Source: Marinilabiliales bacterium (lineage in GTDB: Bacteria > Bacteroidota > Bacteroidia > Bacteroidales > ML635J-15). From it: a DNA stretch of 64,000 nucleotides. A program made the position numbers and the translations under genes. How positions within the stretch are numbered: the first letter of the stretch is position 1; the number at the start of each line of letters is the position of its first letter. The notes beneath the pieces are model-generated. The model saw nothing but the letters and a program-made list of their open reading frames with translations, was not told the DNA's origin and made no database searches. The stretch covers positions 1-64,000 of the forward strand of contig PKTB01000022.1 in the NCBI GenBank assembly GCA_002869385.1. Reading direction: 5' to 3'. Below, in pieces: positions 20,414 to 29,600 of the stretch.

Positions 20414-21103
20414 ATGAACTGTATAATTATTGATGATGATCCAATAATACTCAAGCAATTGAGTAGTTTTATTGTTAAATCTTATCTTTTGAACTTAAAA
20501 GGGTCTTACAATAATCCTGTTCAAGCATATGATGCAATAAAGCAAAATAATATTGATTTAATTTTTCTAGATATCGAAATGCCTGAAATGAGTGGTTTAG
20601 AGTATCTTGAGGAGCTAAAGTCAAAATATCAGATAATTGTTATTTCTGGTGATAGAAAGTATGCCTTGGAGACATTTGAATATGGAGTAACAGACTACTT
20701 ATTAAAACCTATCGAATATGACAGATTCGTCAAGTCTGTAAACAAAAGTATCGAAAGAAATTATAACTTTGAAAGAGATCTTACTAAGAAGCGAATTTTT
20801 ATTAAAATAAATAATAAGTTTACTAGGATTAAAATTGAAGATATTGTATTAATAGATATATCAGAACAGTATAATAAACTTGTCACATCCCAAGATTCCT
20901 TTAATGTGAAAAGTGATGTTATTGACTATAATAAACTTTCTAATTTGCCAGATTTAATACAAATAAATGAACATTGTCTTGTAAATAGAGCTAAGATTAT
21001 TGATGTCTGCAATGGAGAATTAGTCTTTAATAAGGACTATAATTTGGATAAAATCAAAGTTTCTAATAACTTTGATATGCAAATATTAAAAGACATACAA
21101 TAA
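20414..21103 (+). CDS. LytTR-family response regulator
   Basis: 229 aa. The N-terminal receiver domain (~1-115) has acidic residues at D7-D9, the phospho-acceptor D53 in LIFLDIEMPEMSG, and the Lys of YLLKPIEYDRFV. The C-terminal LytTR DNA-binding domain (~135-229) begins RIFIKINNKFTRIKIEDIVLI. The usual partner is a LytS-like membrane histidine kinase, but none is encoded in this window, so it is an orphan here. Target genes unknown. Confidence 0.9.
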   Translation: MNCIIIDDDPIILKQLSSFIVKSYLLNLKGSYNNPVQAYDAIKQNNIDLIFLDIEMPEMSGLEYLEELKSKYQIIVISGDRKYALETFEYGVTDYLLKPIEYDRFVKSVNKSIERNYNFERDLTKKRIFIKINNKFTRIKIEDIVLIDISEQYNKLVTSQDSFNVKSDVIDYNKLSNLPDLIQINEHCLVNRAKIIDVCNGELVFNKDYNLDKIKVSNNFDMQILKDIQ

Positions 21104-21105
21104 TA

Positions 21106-22290
21106 ATGATTTCAAATCGCTAACTTTTTCTTAATTTTCTTGGACAAACATCTGACAGCCCTTATATGGTTGAAGTAGAGCGTGCTGAGGGAGTTTATAT
21201 TTACGGCCCAGATAATAAAAGATATTTCGACCTTATTTCCGGCGTCTCGGTTAGCTCTTTAGGGCATGGCTTTAAACCGGTTATTGATGCTGCAAAACAA
21301 CAGTTGGATACTTATACTCACCTTATGGTTTATGGTGAGTTTATACAGTCTCCACAAGTACATTTAGCTGAGTATCTTACAGGATTATTGCCGGATCGGT
21401 TAAATTCAGTATATTTTGTAAATTCAGGCAGTGAAGCAATTGAGGGAGCAATTAAACTTGCTAAAAGATATTCAGGAAGAACAAAGATGTTTTCTTTTAA
21501 TAATGCTTATCACGGAAGCTCTCATGGTGCATTAAGTCTTTGTGGGAATGAGGATTTTAAAAACTCTTTCAGACCCCTTTTACCAGAAGTATATCATTTA
21601 GAACTTAACAATTTTAATCAATTATCTGATATTGATGTAAATACTGCCTGTGTAGTATTGGAAACAATACAGGCAGAGGCTGGAGTTCAGATTCCATCTA
21701 AGGAATACTTAAAAGCTATGCGGAAGAAATGTGATGAGACTGGTGCGCTTTTGATTCTCGATGAAATACAGACAGGTTTTGGGCGTACAGGAAAAATATT
21801 TGCCTTCTTACATTATGATATTGTTCCTGATATTGTTTGTTTTGCAAAAGCATTAGGAGGAGGATTGCCCATTGGTGCATTTGCTGCACCTAAAAGAATT
21901 ATGGATAGTTTTAAAACTAATCCGGTATTAGGACATATTACAACATTTGGGGGACACCCTGTTAGTCCTGCAGCATCTTTGGCAGCAATTAAACACATTA
22001 ATGAATCGGGGATTGTAGAGCAAGTAAAAGCAAAAGAAAATTTATTTCGCAAATACCTAAACCACCCTAAAATTATTGAGATAAGAGGGGAAGGATTGCT
22101 GCTTGCTGTAGAAGTTGGTGGCTTTGACAATGTTATGTCTATTGTAAAAAAGGGTGTTGATACCGGTTTTATAACAGACTGGTTTATTTTTCATGATTCT
22201 GCATTTAGAATTGCACCTCCTTTAAATATCACTGATTCAGATATTAAAGAAGTTTGTGGTTTGATTATTGAAGCATTAAATCAAATTTAA
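21106..22290 (+). CDS. class III aminotransferase (apparent TAA at codon 6)
   Basis: PLP-dependent aspartate aminotransferase-superfamily enzyme of the ornithine/acetylornithine/GABA group. From ATG 21106 the frame reads MISNR, then TAA (21121-21123), then LFLNFLGQTSDSPYMVEVERAEG, matching the normal N terminus of this subgroup, where Glu or Gln follows Asn-Arg. A start at ATG 21166 would drop 20 conserved residues. PLP-binding landmarks are FVNSGSEAIEGAIKLAKRYSG, ILDEIQTGFGRTG and the Schiff-base Lys in VCFAKALGGGLPIGA, with TTFGGHPVSPAA after it. The exact amino donor cannot be read from sequence. Confidence 0.88.
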
Positions 22291-22348
22291 TATTATTTTT
22301 ACAAAATAATTTACGGTCCTTACGTTTATTATATAGTGTAAAGTATTA

Positions 22349-23236
22349 ATGGGTAAGAAAAGCATAATATTATTTTTGATTAATTTTTTAGTAGTAGGAT
22401 TTATTACTGCAGCTAAAGATGAACCTGTACCCGAGATCGAAACGATTAATCAGATGCTGTGTGATATTGCAGAAACGAAATCTGATGATAAGAAGAATGA
22501 GCTTAATGCTAATTTGATAGAGTACTTTAATGAGTTCTTGCACAAAGAATAATCATTTAAAGTAAGCTATGATTCAGTAAAATATATTAGTGTCCTAGAT
22601 TCAGATGATGGTAAACTTAGAGTAATTACTTGGAATCTGTATTATTCTGATGGAAGTTTTAAATATTTTGGATTTCTTCAGTATAAGGGTAAGAAACAAA
22701 CCTATGTTCACTTTTTGGATGATAAAAAGTGCGATGATGAAGGGTTTAAGCGTCATTATATGACAAATTCAGAATGGTTTGGAGCTTTATATTACGAGCT
22801 TATTACTACAAAATGGAACTCACGCACATATTATACTCTAATTGGTTGGGATGGTGCAGATTTTCTTATAAATCGTAAAGTAATTGAAGTTTTAACCTTT
22901 GATAGACGTGGAATGCCGACATTTGGTCAAAAATCATTTAAAATGGATAAACTTACAACAGGAAGATTAGTTTTTGAATATGCTGATAGAGCTACTATGT
23001 TGCTGAGATATAACGAGAAACACGAAATATTAGTTATGGACCATTTGTCTCCACCTGAGCAGAAATATAAAGGTTTATATCAATATTATGGCCCTGATTT
23101 TTCGTATGATGGACTAAAGTTTAGAGCAGGGAGATGGTATTTCTTAAATGATATCGATCCTGAGAAGGCGATTAATTTTAAGAGAGACCCTCATATAAAT
23201 TCATTAAGTAGAAGAGTAGCATCCGGTAGTTTTTAA
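22349..23236 (+). CDS. conserved hypothetical exported protein (apparent in-frame TAA)
   Basis: 295 residues plus a TAA at 22550-22552 (codon 68); one frame throughout. The N-terminal hydrophobic stretch (SIILFLINFLVVGFITAA) looks like a signal peptide. A short helical part (~residues 30-66) precedes the stop. The remainder is beta-rich and Trp/Tyr-rich (VITWNLYYSDGSFKYFGFLQY, TYYTLIGWDGADFLINRKVIE, YKGLYQYYGPDFSYDGLKF). I recognise no catalytic motif. It overlaps the next gene by one base (TAATG), so the two belong together. The function is unknown. Confidence 0.72.
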
Positions 23237-23751
23237 TGAGAAAAACAACAAAACATATAACATTTTATTGTGTAGATAATGACGTTCTGGATCTGGATTT
23301 CTTTCGTGAAAATTTTAATCCTGAATTAAACTACACCCTTTTTACTTTTAATTCTGTTCAAATGTTTATGAACAAATTAAAGAATGATGTAAAAGATAAA
23401 AGTTTTAAAATTGTTATTGTAGATAATATCGTTACATCAAGAGGGATGAATACAAAGACAGCTTTAGAACTATTACCGCCAATAAAAAGTATTGATCCCG
23501 ATATTCAGGTGGTTATTTTTGCTGATAGTGAAAACATTGAACTTAAAGCTACAAGCAGTAAAGTAAAGCCGGCAGCTTTTATAAAGAAAGATTCTCAGTA
23601 TTTTGTAAGATTATATCCATTGATTGCTCGTTTAATTAGTGAATATGAACTAAAGAAAAAAATGAACTCCAGTAAAAGTGCAACTTTTTTGGTTCTAGGT
23701 GTATTTGCTATTGCAGCAATTTTGTTCGGTTTAGGTTACTTCTTCTATTAA
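23236..23751 (+). CDS. degenerate receiver-like protein with C-terminal membrane anchor
   Basis: 171 aa. Residues ~6-130 have the strand/helix rhythm of a response-regulator receiver domain: ITFYCVDNDVLDLDFF, FKIVIVDNIVTS (Asp at the phospho-acceptor strand), IQVVIFADSEN, and AAFIKKDSQYFVRLYPLI, with a Lys where the conserved one sits. After a short charged linker, ~150-171 is a single transmembrane segment (FLVLGVFAIAAILFGLGYFFY). There is no output domain, so if it signals it may do so by binding at the membrane. Start overlaps the previous stop. Assignment rests on fold pattern only. Confidence 0.6.
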   Translation: MRKTTKHITFYCVDNDVLDLDFFRENFNPELNYTLFTFNSVQMFMNKLKNDVKDKSFKIVIVDNIVTSRGMNTKTALELLPPIKSIDPDIQVVIFADSENIELKATSSKVKPAAFIKKDSQYFVRLYPLIARLISEYELKKKMNSSKSATFLVLGVFAIAAILFGLGYFFY

Positions 23752-23810
23752 AATCCGCCAAATTTGTTAGAAAAAACTCTTATAACTGTCTTTTTGTCAT
23801 AAAATTTCTA

Positions 23811-23827
23811 TTGGCACAGGCTTTGAA
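23811..23827 (+). promoter_or_regulatory. sigma-54-like -24/-12 site upstream of htpG
   Basis: TTGGCACAGGCTTTGAA matches the sigma-54 layout TTGGCACn5TTGCA with correct spacing; only the -12 C of TTGC reads A. It ends 38 bp before the htpG ATG. A C-to-A change here would match the substitution pattern seen across the window, so the real site could be a full consensus. Whether sigma-54 drives htpG in this organism is inference. Confidence 0.5.
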
Positions 23828-23865
23828 AAAGGCATGTCGTGTTGAAATTTAAAACTTTGTAAATT

Positions 23866-25929
23866 ATGACAAATAAAAAAGGTAATATTGGTGTAACCAC
23901 CGAAAACATTTTTCCGATTATTAAGAAGTTTCTTTATTCTGATCACGAAATATTTTTACGTGAATTGGTTTCAAATGCTGTAGATGCATCACAAAAGTTA
24001 AGAACACTTGCAATTTCCGGTGAATTTAAGGGAGAGGCTGATGACTTAAAAGTAAAAGTAAGTCTTGATAAAGAGAATAAAACAATTACTATCTCAGATA
24101 ATGGTATTGGAATGACAGAGGAGGAAGTCGATAAGTATATTAATCAAATCGCGTTTTCTTCTGCCGGAGACTTTTTAGACAAATATAAAGATGCAGAAAA
24201 TGCTATTATTGGCCACTTTGGCTTAGGTTTCTATTCATCTTTTATGGTTTCTGATAAAGTTGAAATAAAAACAAAGTCATATAAAGATGGTGCCAAAGCT
24301 GTAAAATGGGAATGTAATGGTGATCCAAATTATACTCTAACTGAGGTTGAGAAAGAAGAACGTGGTACAGATGTTACTTTATATATTGATGATGAGTCTG
24401 TAGAATTTCTTGAAAAGCATAAAATACAGGAATTGCTCGATAAATATTGTAAATTCTTACCTGTAGAGATTGCATTCGGGAAAAAAACAGAATGGAAAGA
24501 CGGTAAAGATGTTGAAACCGATGAGGATAATGTAATAAATAATCCAAATCCATTATGGAAAAAAATGCCTGCAGACCTAAAAGATGAAGATTATGCTGCA
24601 TTTTATCGCGAATTGTACCCAATGAGCATGGATGAGCCATTATTCAACATCCATCTTAATGTAGATTATCCTTTTAATCTTACAGGTGTACTATACTTTC
24701 CAAAAATCAAATCAAATCTAGAAATAAACAGAAATAAAATCCAATTATATTGCAATCAGGTTTTTGTAACGGATTCGGTAGAAGGTATTGTTCCAGAGTT
24801 TCTCACTCTTCTTCATGGAGTTATTGACTCTCCGGATATCCCATTGAATGTTTCAAGAAGTTACTTGCAAAGCGATTCAAATGTTAAGAAAATTTCAGGA
24901 CATATTACAAAAAAAGTTGCAGACAGATTATTTGAGATTTTTAAAGATAATCGCGAAGAGTTTGAGAAAAAGTGGGACGACCTCAAACTGTTTATTGAAT
25001 ATGGAATGATCTCTGACGAGAAGTTTTACGAAAGAGCTGAGAAATTTTCATTATTCAAAAATACTGATGGTCAATTCTTTACATTTGAAGAATACAAAAA
25101 GCATATTGAAGAGAATCAGAAAGATAAAAACAATTAATTGATTTACTTATATGCCACCAATGCAGAAGATCAATACTCATATATTAAATCAGCTAAAGAT
25201 AAAGGATATGATGTTCTTCTTTTAGACGGACAGCTTGATATACATTTTGTAAATACTCTTGAAAGTAAATTTGAAGAGTCTCGTTTTGTCAGAGTTGATT
25301 CAGATACAGTTGATAATCTTATAAAAAAGGATGAAAAAATAGAATCTGTTCTTAACGAAAAAGAGCAGGAAGATGTTAAGTGGGCTTTCCAGGGTGTTAT
25401 TCAAGAAGGTAAATCTTATTGGGTTACAAGTGAATCAATGCAGCCTGATGACATGCCTGTAATTATTGCTCGTGATGAGTTTATGCGCAGAATGAAAGAT
25501 ATGTCTGAAATAAGTGGTGGCACAGGTTATTATGGAAACATGCCAGATGATTACAAGGTTATTGTTAATACTAATCATCCACTAATTGTTGATTTAAGTG
25601 GAAAACTGGAAAAGAAAACACTTACCAAACGCTCTAAAATTGATGAGGAGTATGAAAAGATCAATAGTGAAAAAACAGAATTGGAGAACAAACTAAATAA
25701 GATTGAAAAAGAAGAAGAGAAGCCTGTAGAAGAAAAACAGAAACTCGAAGATCTTAATACAAAACTAATGGAAGTTGAAGATAAGAAAATCAACATCTAC
25801 AAAGAATATGGTCAGAAGCAAAAGATTGTAAGTCAATTATTTGACTTGGCACTTCTTTCAAATAATCTTCTTAAGGGAGAATCATTAAACAACTTTGTTT
25901 CCAGAAGTGTTGATCTTCTTAAGAAGTAA
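23866..25929 (+). CDS. htpG: molecular chaperone HtpG (Hsp90), apparent in-frame TAA
   Basis: Cytoplasmic Hsp90 ATPase, 687 residues plus one stop. The GHKL ATPase domain has FLRELVSNAVDASQKLR, ISDNGIGMTEEEV and IIGHFGLGFYSSFMVSD. The middle domain includes NVDYPFNLTGVLYFPKI and LNVSRSYLQSDSNVKKI. A TAA at 25135-25137 (codon 424) falls after ENQKDKNN. The frame then continues LIYLYATNAEDQYSYIKSAK and GYDVLLLDGQLD, the conserved end of the middle domain, and a C-terminal dimerisation part containing a Glu/Lys-rich coiled stretch. Preceded by a sigma-54-like site and followed by a terminator. Confidence 0.94.
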
Positions 25930-25960
25930 TAAGTTTATAAAATTATTATTCAGTTTAGAG

Positions 25961-25989
25961 AAAAGTCGTCCATTGTGGCGACTTTTTTT
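25961..25989 (+). terminator. intrinsic terminator of htpG
   Basis: An 8-bp stem (25963-25970 with 25977-25984, AAGTCGTC / GGCGACTT, one G-T wobble) with a CATTGT loop runs into T7. It begins about 33 bp after the htpG stop. Confidence 0.85.
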
Positions 25990-26013
25990 GATAGACTAAA
26001 ATCAAGTTAAAAC

Positions 26014-26132
26014 GCGATCGGAGTCGCGCTTTAATTTGATTTATATGCTTGAACTTTGATTGATATTGTATTTAAGCAGCAGTTATATTTTTAAATGGTA
26101 TCTCCAAATTGCTTAAGCGCGACTCCGATCGC
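26014..26132. repeat. 18-bp perfect inverted repeat with 83-bp centre
   Basis: GCGATCGGAGTCGCGCTT (26014-26031) is repeated as its exact reverse complement at 26115-26132. The arms are far more GC-rich than the surrounding AT-rich spacer, and the 83-bp centre has no open frame. It lies between the htpG and clpS terminators. It could be a small palindromic repeat family or the remnant of a miniature inverted-repeat element; I see no target-site duplication. Confidence 0.7.
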
Positions 26133-26150
26133 ATTGGAGCAAGATTATAA

Positions 26151-26179
26151 ATAAAAAGGCTGTCTTATGACAGCCCTTG
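26151..26179 (-). terminator. intrinsic terminator of clpS
   Basis: A perfect 7-bp stem (26158-26164 with 26169-26175, GGCTGTC / GACAGCC) has a 4-base loop. Read on the minus strand it ends in TTTTTAT. It lies about 30 bp beyond the clpS stop. Confidence 0.85.
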
Positions 26180-26206
26180 GGATTAAAATGTTTTTACCTG
26201 ATATCT

Positions 26207-26485
26207 TTAATCAATAGTTGCTTTAAGTCCTTTGTCAATGAGAATTTTTCTCATTGGTCTAAGAGATTTATAATCTCCTTTTTTAATATCACACTTGCCT
26301 TTGTAATGTGTTATAAACGCACATTGCTCAGCTTGAATGATGTCATGATCACAAACCTCAATAAGACAATTGATTACATAATCAAATGTATTTGTGTTAT
26401 CGTTGTACAAAATCAGGTTTCTGTTTTTGTTAACACTAACATCATCCTTTTTAAGTGGATTTTTTAGATTTTGGTTTTCTTTCAT
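26207..26485 (-). CDS. clpS: ATP-dependent Clp protease adaptor
   Basis: 92 aa from ATG 26485. ClpS binds ClpA and delivers N-degron substrates to the ClpAP protease. The family core is clear: NLILYNDNTNTFDYVINCLI, where the N-end-recognition Asn/Asp region lies, then AEQCAFITHYKGKCDIKKGDY and the closing LRPMRKILIDKGLKATI. A TATTTTTG -7 element (26492-26499, minus strand) lies only 7 bp before the ATG, which would give a very short or absent leader. Confidence 0.92.
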   Translation of the reverse strand: MKENQNLKNPLKKDDVSVNKNRNLILYNDNTNTFDYVINCLIEVCDHDIIQAEQCAFITHYKGKCDIKKGDYKSLRPMRKILIDKGLKATID

Positions 26486-26611
26486 ATAATACAAAAATAA
26501 CGAATTATTTTTTACGAATTTAACAGAAACAGGCTAAATTTCATTAATTATAAAATATGATAGTTAAATTATATCTATGACTGTTATGTATCAGTTAGTT
26601 ACATGAAAAAT

Positions 26612-29600
26612 CTACTCTAATGCCTGAGCTTGATTAACATTGACTCTTTTTCCGTTAACAAAAGCAACTATAAATGCATCTTTAATTCCTGAGTTAATAA
26701 CTCCTCCAAGAGTATTTTGCGCATCTTGATAAGAGCCAAATACACCAATGCGATATAATGTCATATTATTGTTTGTTAAGCGAACTAGTTGGTTTTCTCC
26801 TGCTATTCTTCGGAATGACTCACGAACATATGTGTTAACATCATTTCTAAAAACTCCGATTTGGATATAGTACTCAATTGTTGGCGGTGGAGTTTCTTCA
26901 ATATTAGTTTCATTATCTGCAGGTTCGACATTATCATTATTATTATCAGGAACATTATTGTCTGCAACAGGAGGGTTATCAGGAATGCGATTTTCAGGTA
27001 TATTGACTAGGATTTCTCCATCTGTTGGTTGTGCGTTAGCTAATAATTCACGGGCCTCATTTAGGCTGATTTTTTCACCATCTTTGTAGGCAACAACAAA
27101 TGCATCAGGAATTCCTAATCTTCTAATTTTGTTTTGTTCGTTTATAGCAGTATTTATATCGTAGTATCTACCAAAAATGTGACGAACCAAGTTGCCGGTA
27201 TAATTGTGATACATTAAAGGATTTAATCCAAAAAGTCGGTCAGAACCAAGTTCTGTTGCATAAACACCAATCTGAATACAGAAGAAGATCCCGCTTGATT
27301 TTGTTATATCAGAATCTGATATTGTATTTGTGTTTACATCCGTATTGTTGTTTGTATTGTTATCCGTATTGTTGTTTACATTGTTTAAGTTATTATTATT
27401 GGCATTATTATTAGCAGATATGATATTTTGAGCTTCACGTTCCTCGATTCTACGTGCTTCATAAATTGGAATTCTCTCACCATTATAATAGGCAACAATA
27501 AACGCATCAGGATACCCCATTGTTCTAACAGTAGGCAGATTGTATCCAGCATCATCATATCTTAAAAAATTACCTGTAATATACCTTACCAAATTACTAT
27601 TAGGAATTTCTTCCCAGAATAGTGGTTTTAATCCTCGAAACCTGTCATTTGCTGTTTTACCGTTAAAGGCAGCGATTTGTATTCTATAAATAAGGCCTTC
27701 AGTGTTTGGAATACCTGTTATTGGGTTTGCATCGGAATAAAAACTATCCGCATTCGGATCAAACATGTTTGATGTGTCAAATGATCTATTCTCGTTAGCG
27801 TCCTGATTATTATTGTTTTCAGTATTAGTATCATTTCCATTATGCTCATCAGGATTGTTTAAATCAGGATTGTTTGTATTTGTATTATTAGCTAATAAAG
27901 ATGAGTCTGCAACAGTAATTGTATCATTTGGCAAGCTGTCATTTATAAAATCATTACTTGCCAGATGTGATGTGTCAGAAACGACATTGGAACTTGTATC
28001 AGTTTCAATTACATCAACAACATCATTAGTTTCAACTGAACGGTAATGTGCAATCATTAGAGGGTCGTTTTCGTCGGCTTCTGATTTTAAACTATTAGCA
28101 GCATTCATGGTATTTATTCCTTGAACTGCTAAAGTCTAAGCTTTTTGATAAGATTCTATAAATGCTTCATCTGCTTGTTTTGCGCTATATGTAATAATCA
28201 CTTCAAATAAAGCTAGAGATTCGTTTAATTGGTCATCAGAAACATATTTTAAGCTGTAGCTAACCTCTGATATATTTGCATTTGTATTTTGGAGGTCGAA
28301 ATAGTGAGTGTCGCCCATCTCGTATTGTTTGGTGATTAGTTCTTTGTTAAGTTCAGCCCAGAGCTTAACATCCTTTAAGTACTTTTTGTTTTCTTTCTGA
28401 AGCTGTTTTTGGAGTTTTTTATACTCATTGAGATCGTTGAGAGAATTCATTTGAGATTCAATACCTGACATCAGGTTTTCTCTTTCTGCAATATCCGATT
28501 CTAGTGTGTTTATCCTATTTTCCAATTTGATTAAATCGGATTTTTCTTTGTCATCATAAGGGTATTCAAATTCATAATTTCCGGCAGTGCTAAAATCAGG
28601 AAGATCGTTTTCATTAAGATTATTGGTATAATTGGTCGAAATGTTCGTGTTTACATTTGTTGGAGCTTTATTTAAGTTTTCTGCAAGAATCTCATCATCG
28701 GTTGATTGAATCATGTTATTATATATCGCCATCAAATCGTTTTCTACAATTGTAGCCTCAATATGCTTGTCTAGGATTTCGTCTGCAGTATAGAAATTAC
28801 TATAATTAACAATTGAGTTTCTTAATTCAAATTGTTTTGCAATTAGGCTGTCTAATAATGTGCTATTATATTGATCGCTAAATTTGCTTATTGAATCAAG
28901 TTCTGCCAGAATTTCATTTGTAGTGATGCTGTATTCTATAATAGCATCGATTTGTTGCTCCTCTTTTCTCCTTAGTTAAGATCTTAGCTTTTCAGCTTTA
29001 TTATTACTGTTTGTGTTTTCAATATCATTTTTTAGCTCACTAATTTCATCGGAGTAGTTATCAACTTCTTCTTTGGTTTTTGCTTGTGAACTAATATTTA
29101 TTGCAATTTTCCCCTGATAGTCAACTTCGTTTAATTTATCAATTGTTTTATTGATGTCAGAATCATCAGGATTATTTGTATTATTTACTGCTATATTATT
29201 GTTGTTTGAAACAGTATCAACAGGATTTACGTCATTGTTATTTAATGCAATATCTGAATTAGAACTGGTGTCAACAGGAATTGTATCGTTGTTTAATGCT
29301 ACATCTGTGGTTTCAATTTCAACAGGTTCAATTCTTACAATTTCAGTACTGGCAGCAATAAACTCTGTTGTAGATTTTTCAGGTTTTATTTCATAATCAG
29401 GTTTATATTCCCTTTCGTTCTGAGATATGTTAAATACATAATCGTAATATTCGTTTGCAAGTTTTAGATTTTCCCAGGCTTTTGTGAGATTCTGCATTTT
29501 TGCAAGATCGTCAGTTGTTTCTTCTGCCTGCATTTGAAGATTTGCAGCATCTGACTTTAATGCATTTATTTTATCAAGATATTCCTGATTATATTCTGGT

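Noticed and set aside
21106..21165. 5' leader with a short regulatory peptide before the aminotransferase
   Set aside because: The segment after the early stop matches the conserved N terminus of class III aminotransferases, so an interrupted gene explains it better.
25138..25929. Separate gene starting at TTG directly after the htpG stop
   Set aside because: The sequence is the conserved C-terminal third of HtpG, in frame, with no ribosome-binding site of its own.
27330..27420. ATT/GTT-rich tandem-like repeats inside the giant gene
   Set aside because: These are Asn/Asp/Thr-rich linker codons between SPOR domains, not a satellite or CRISPR; spacing is irregular and the reading frame is kept.
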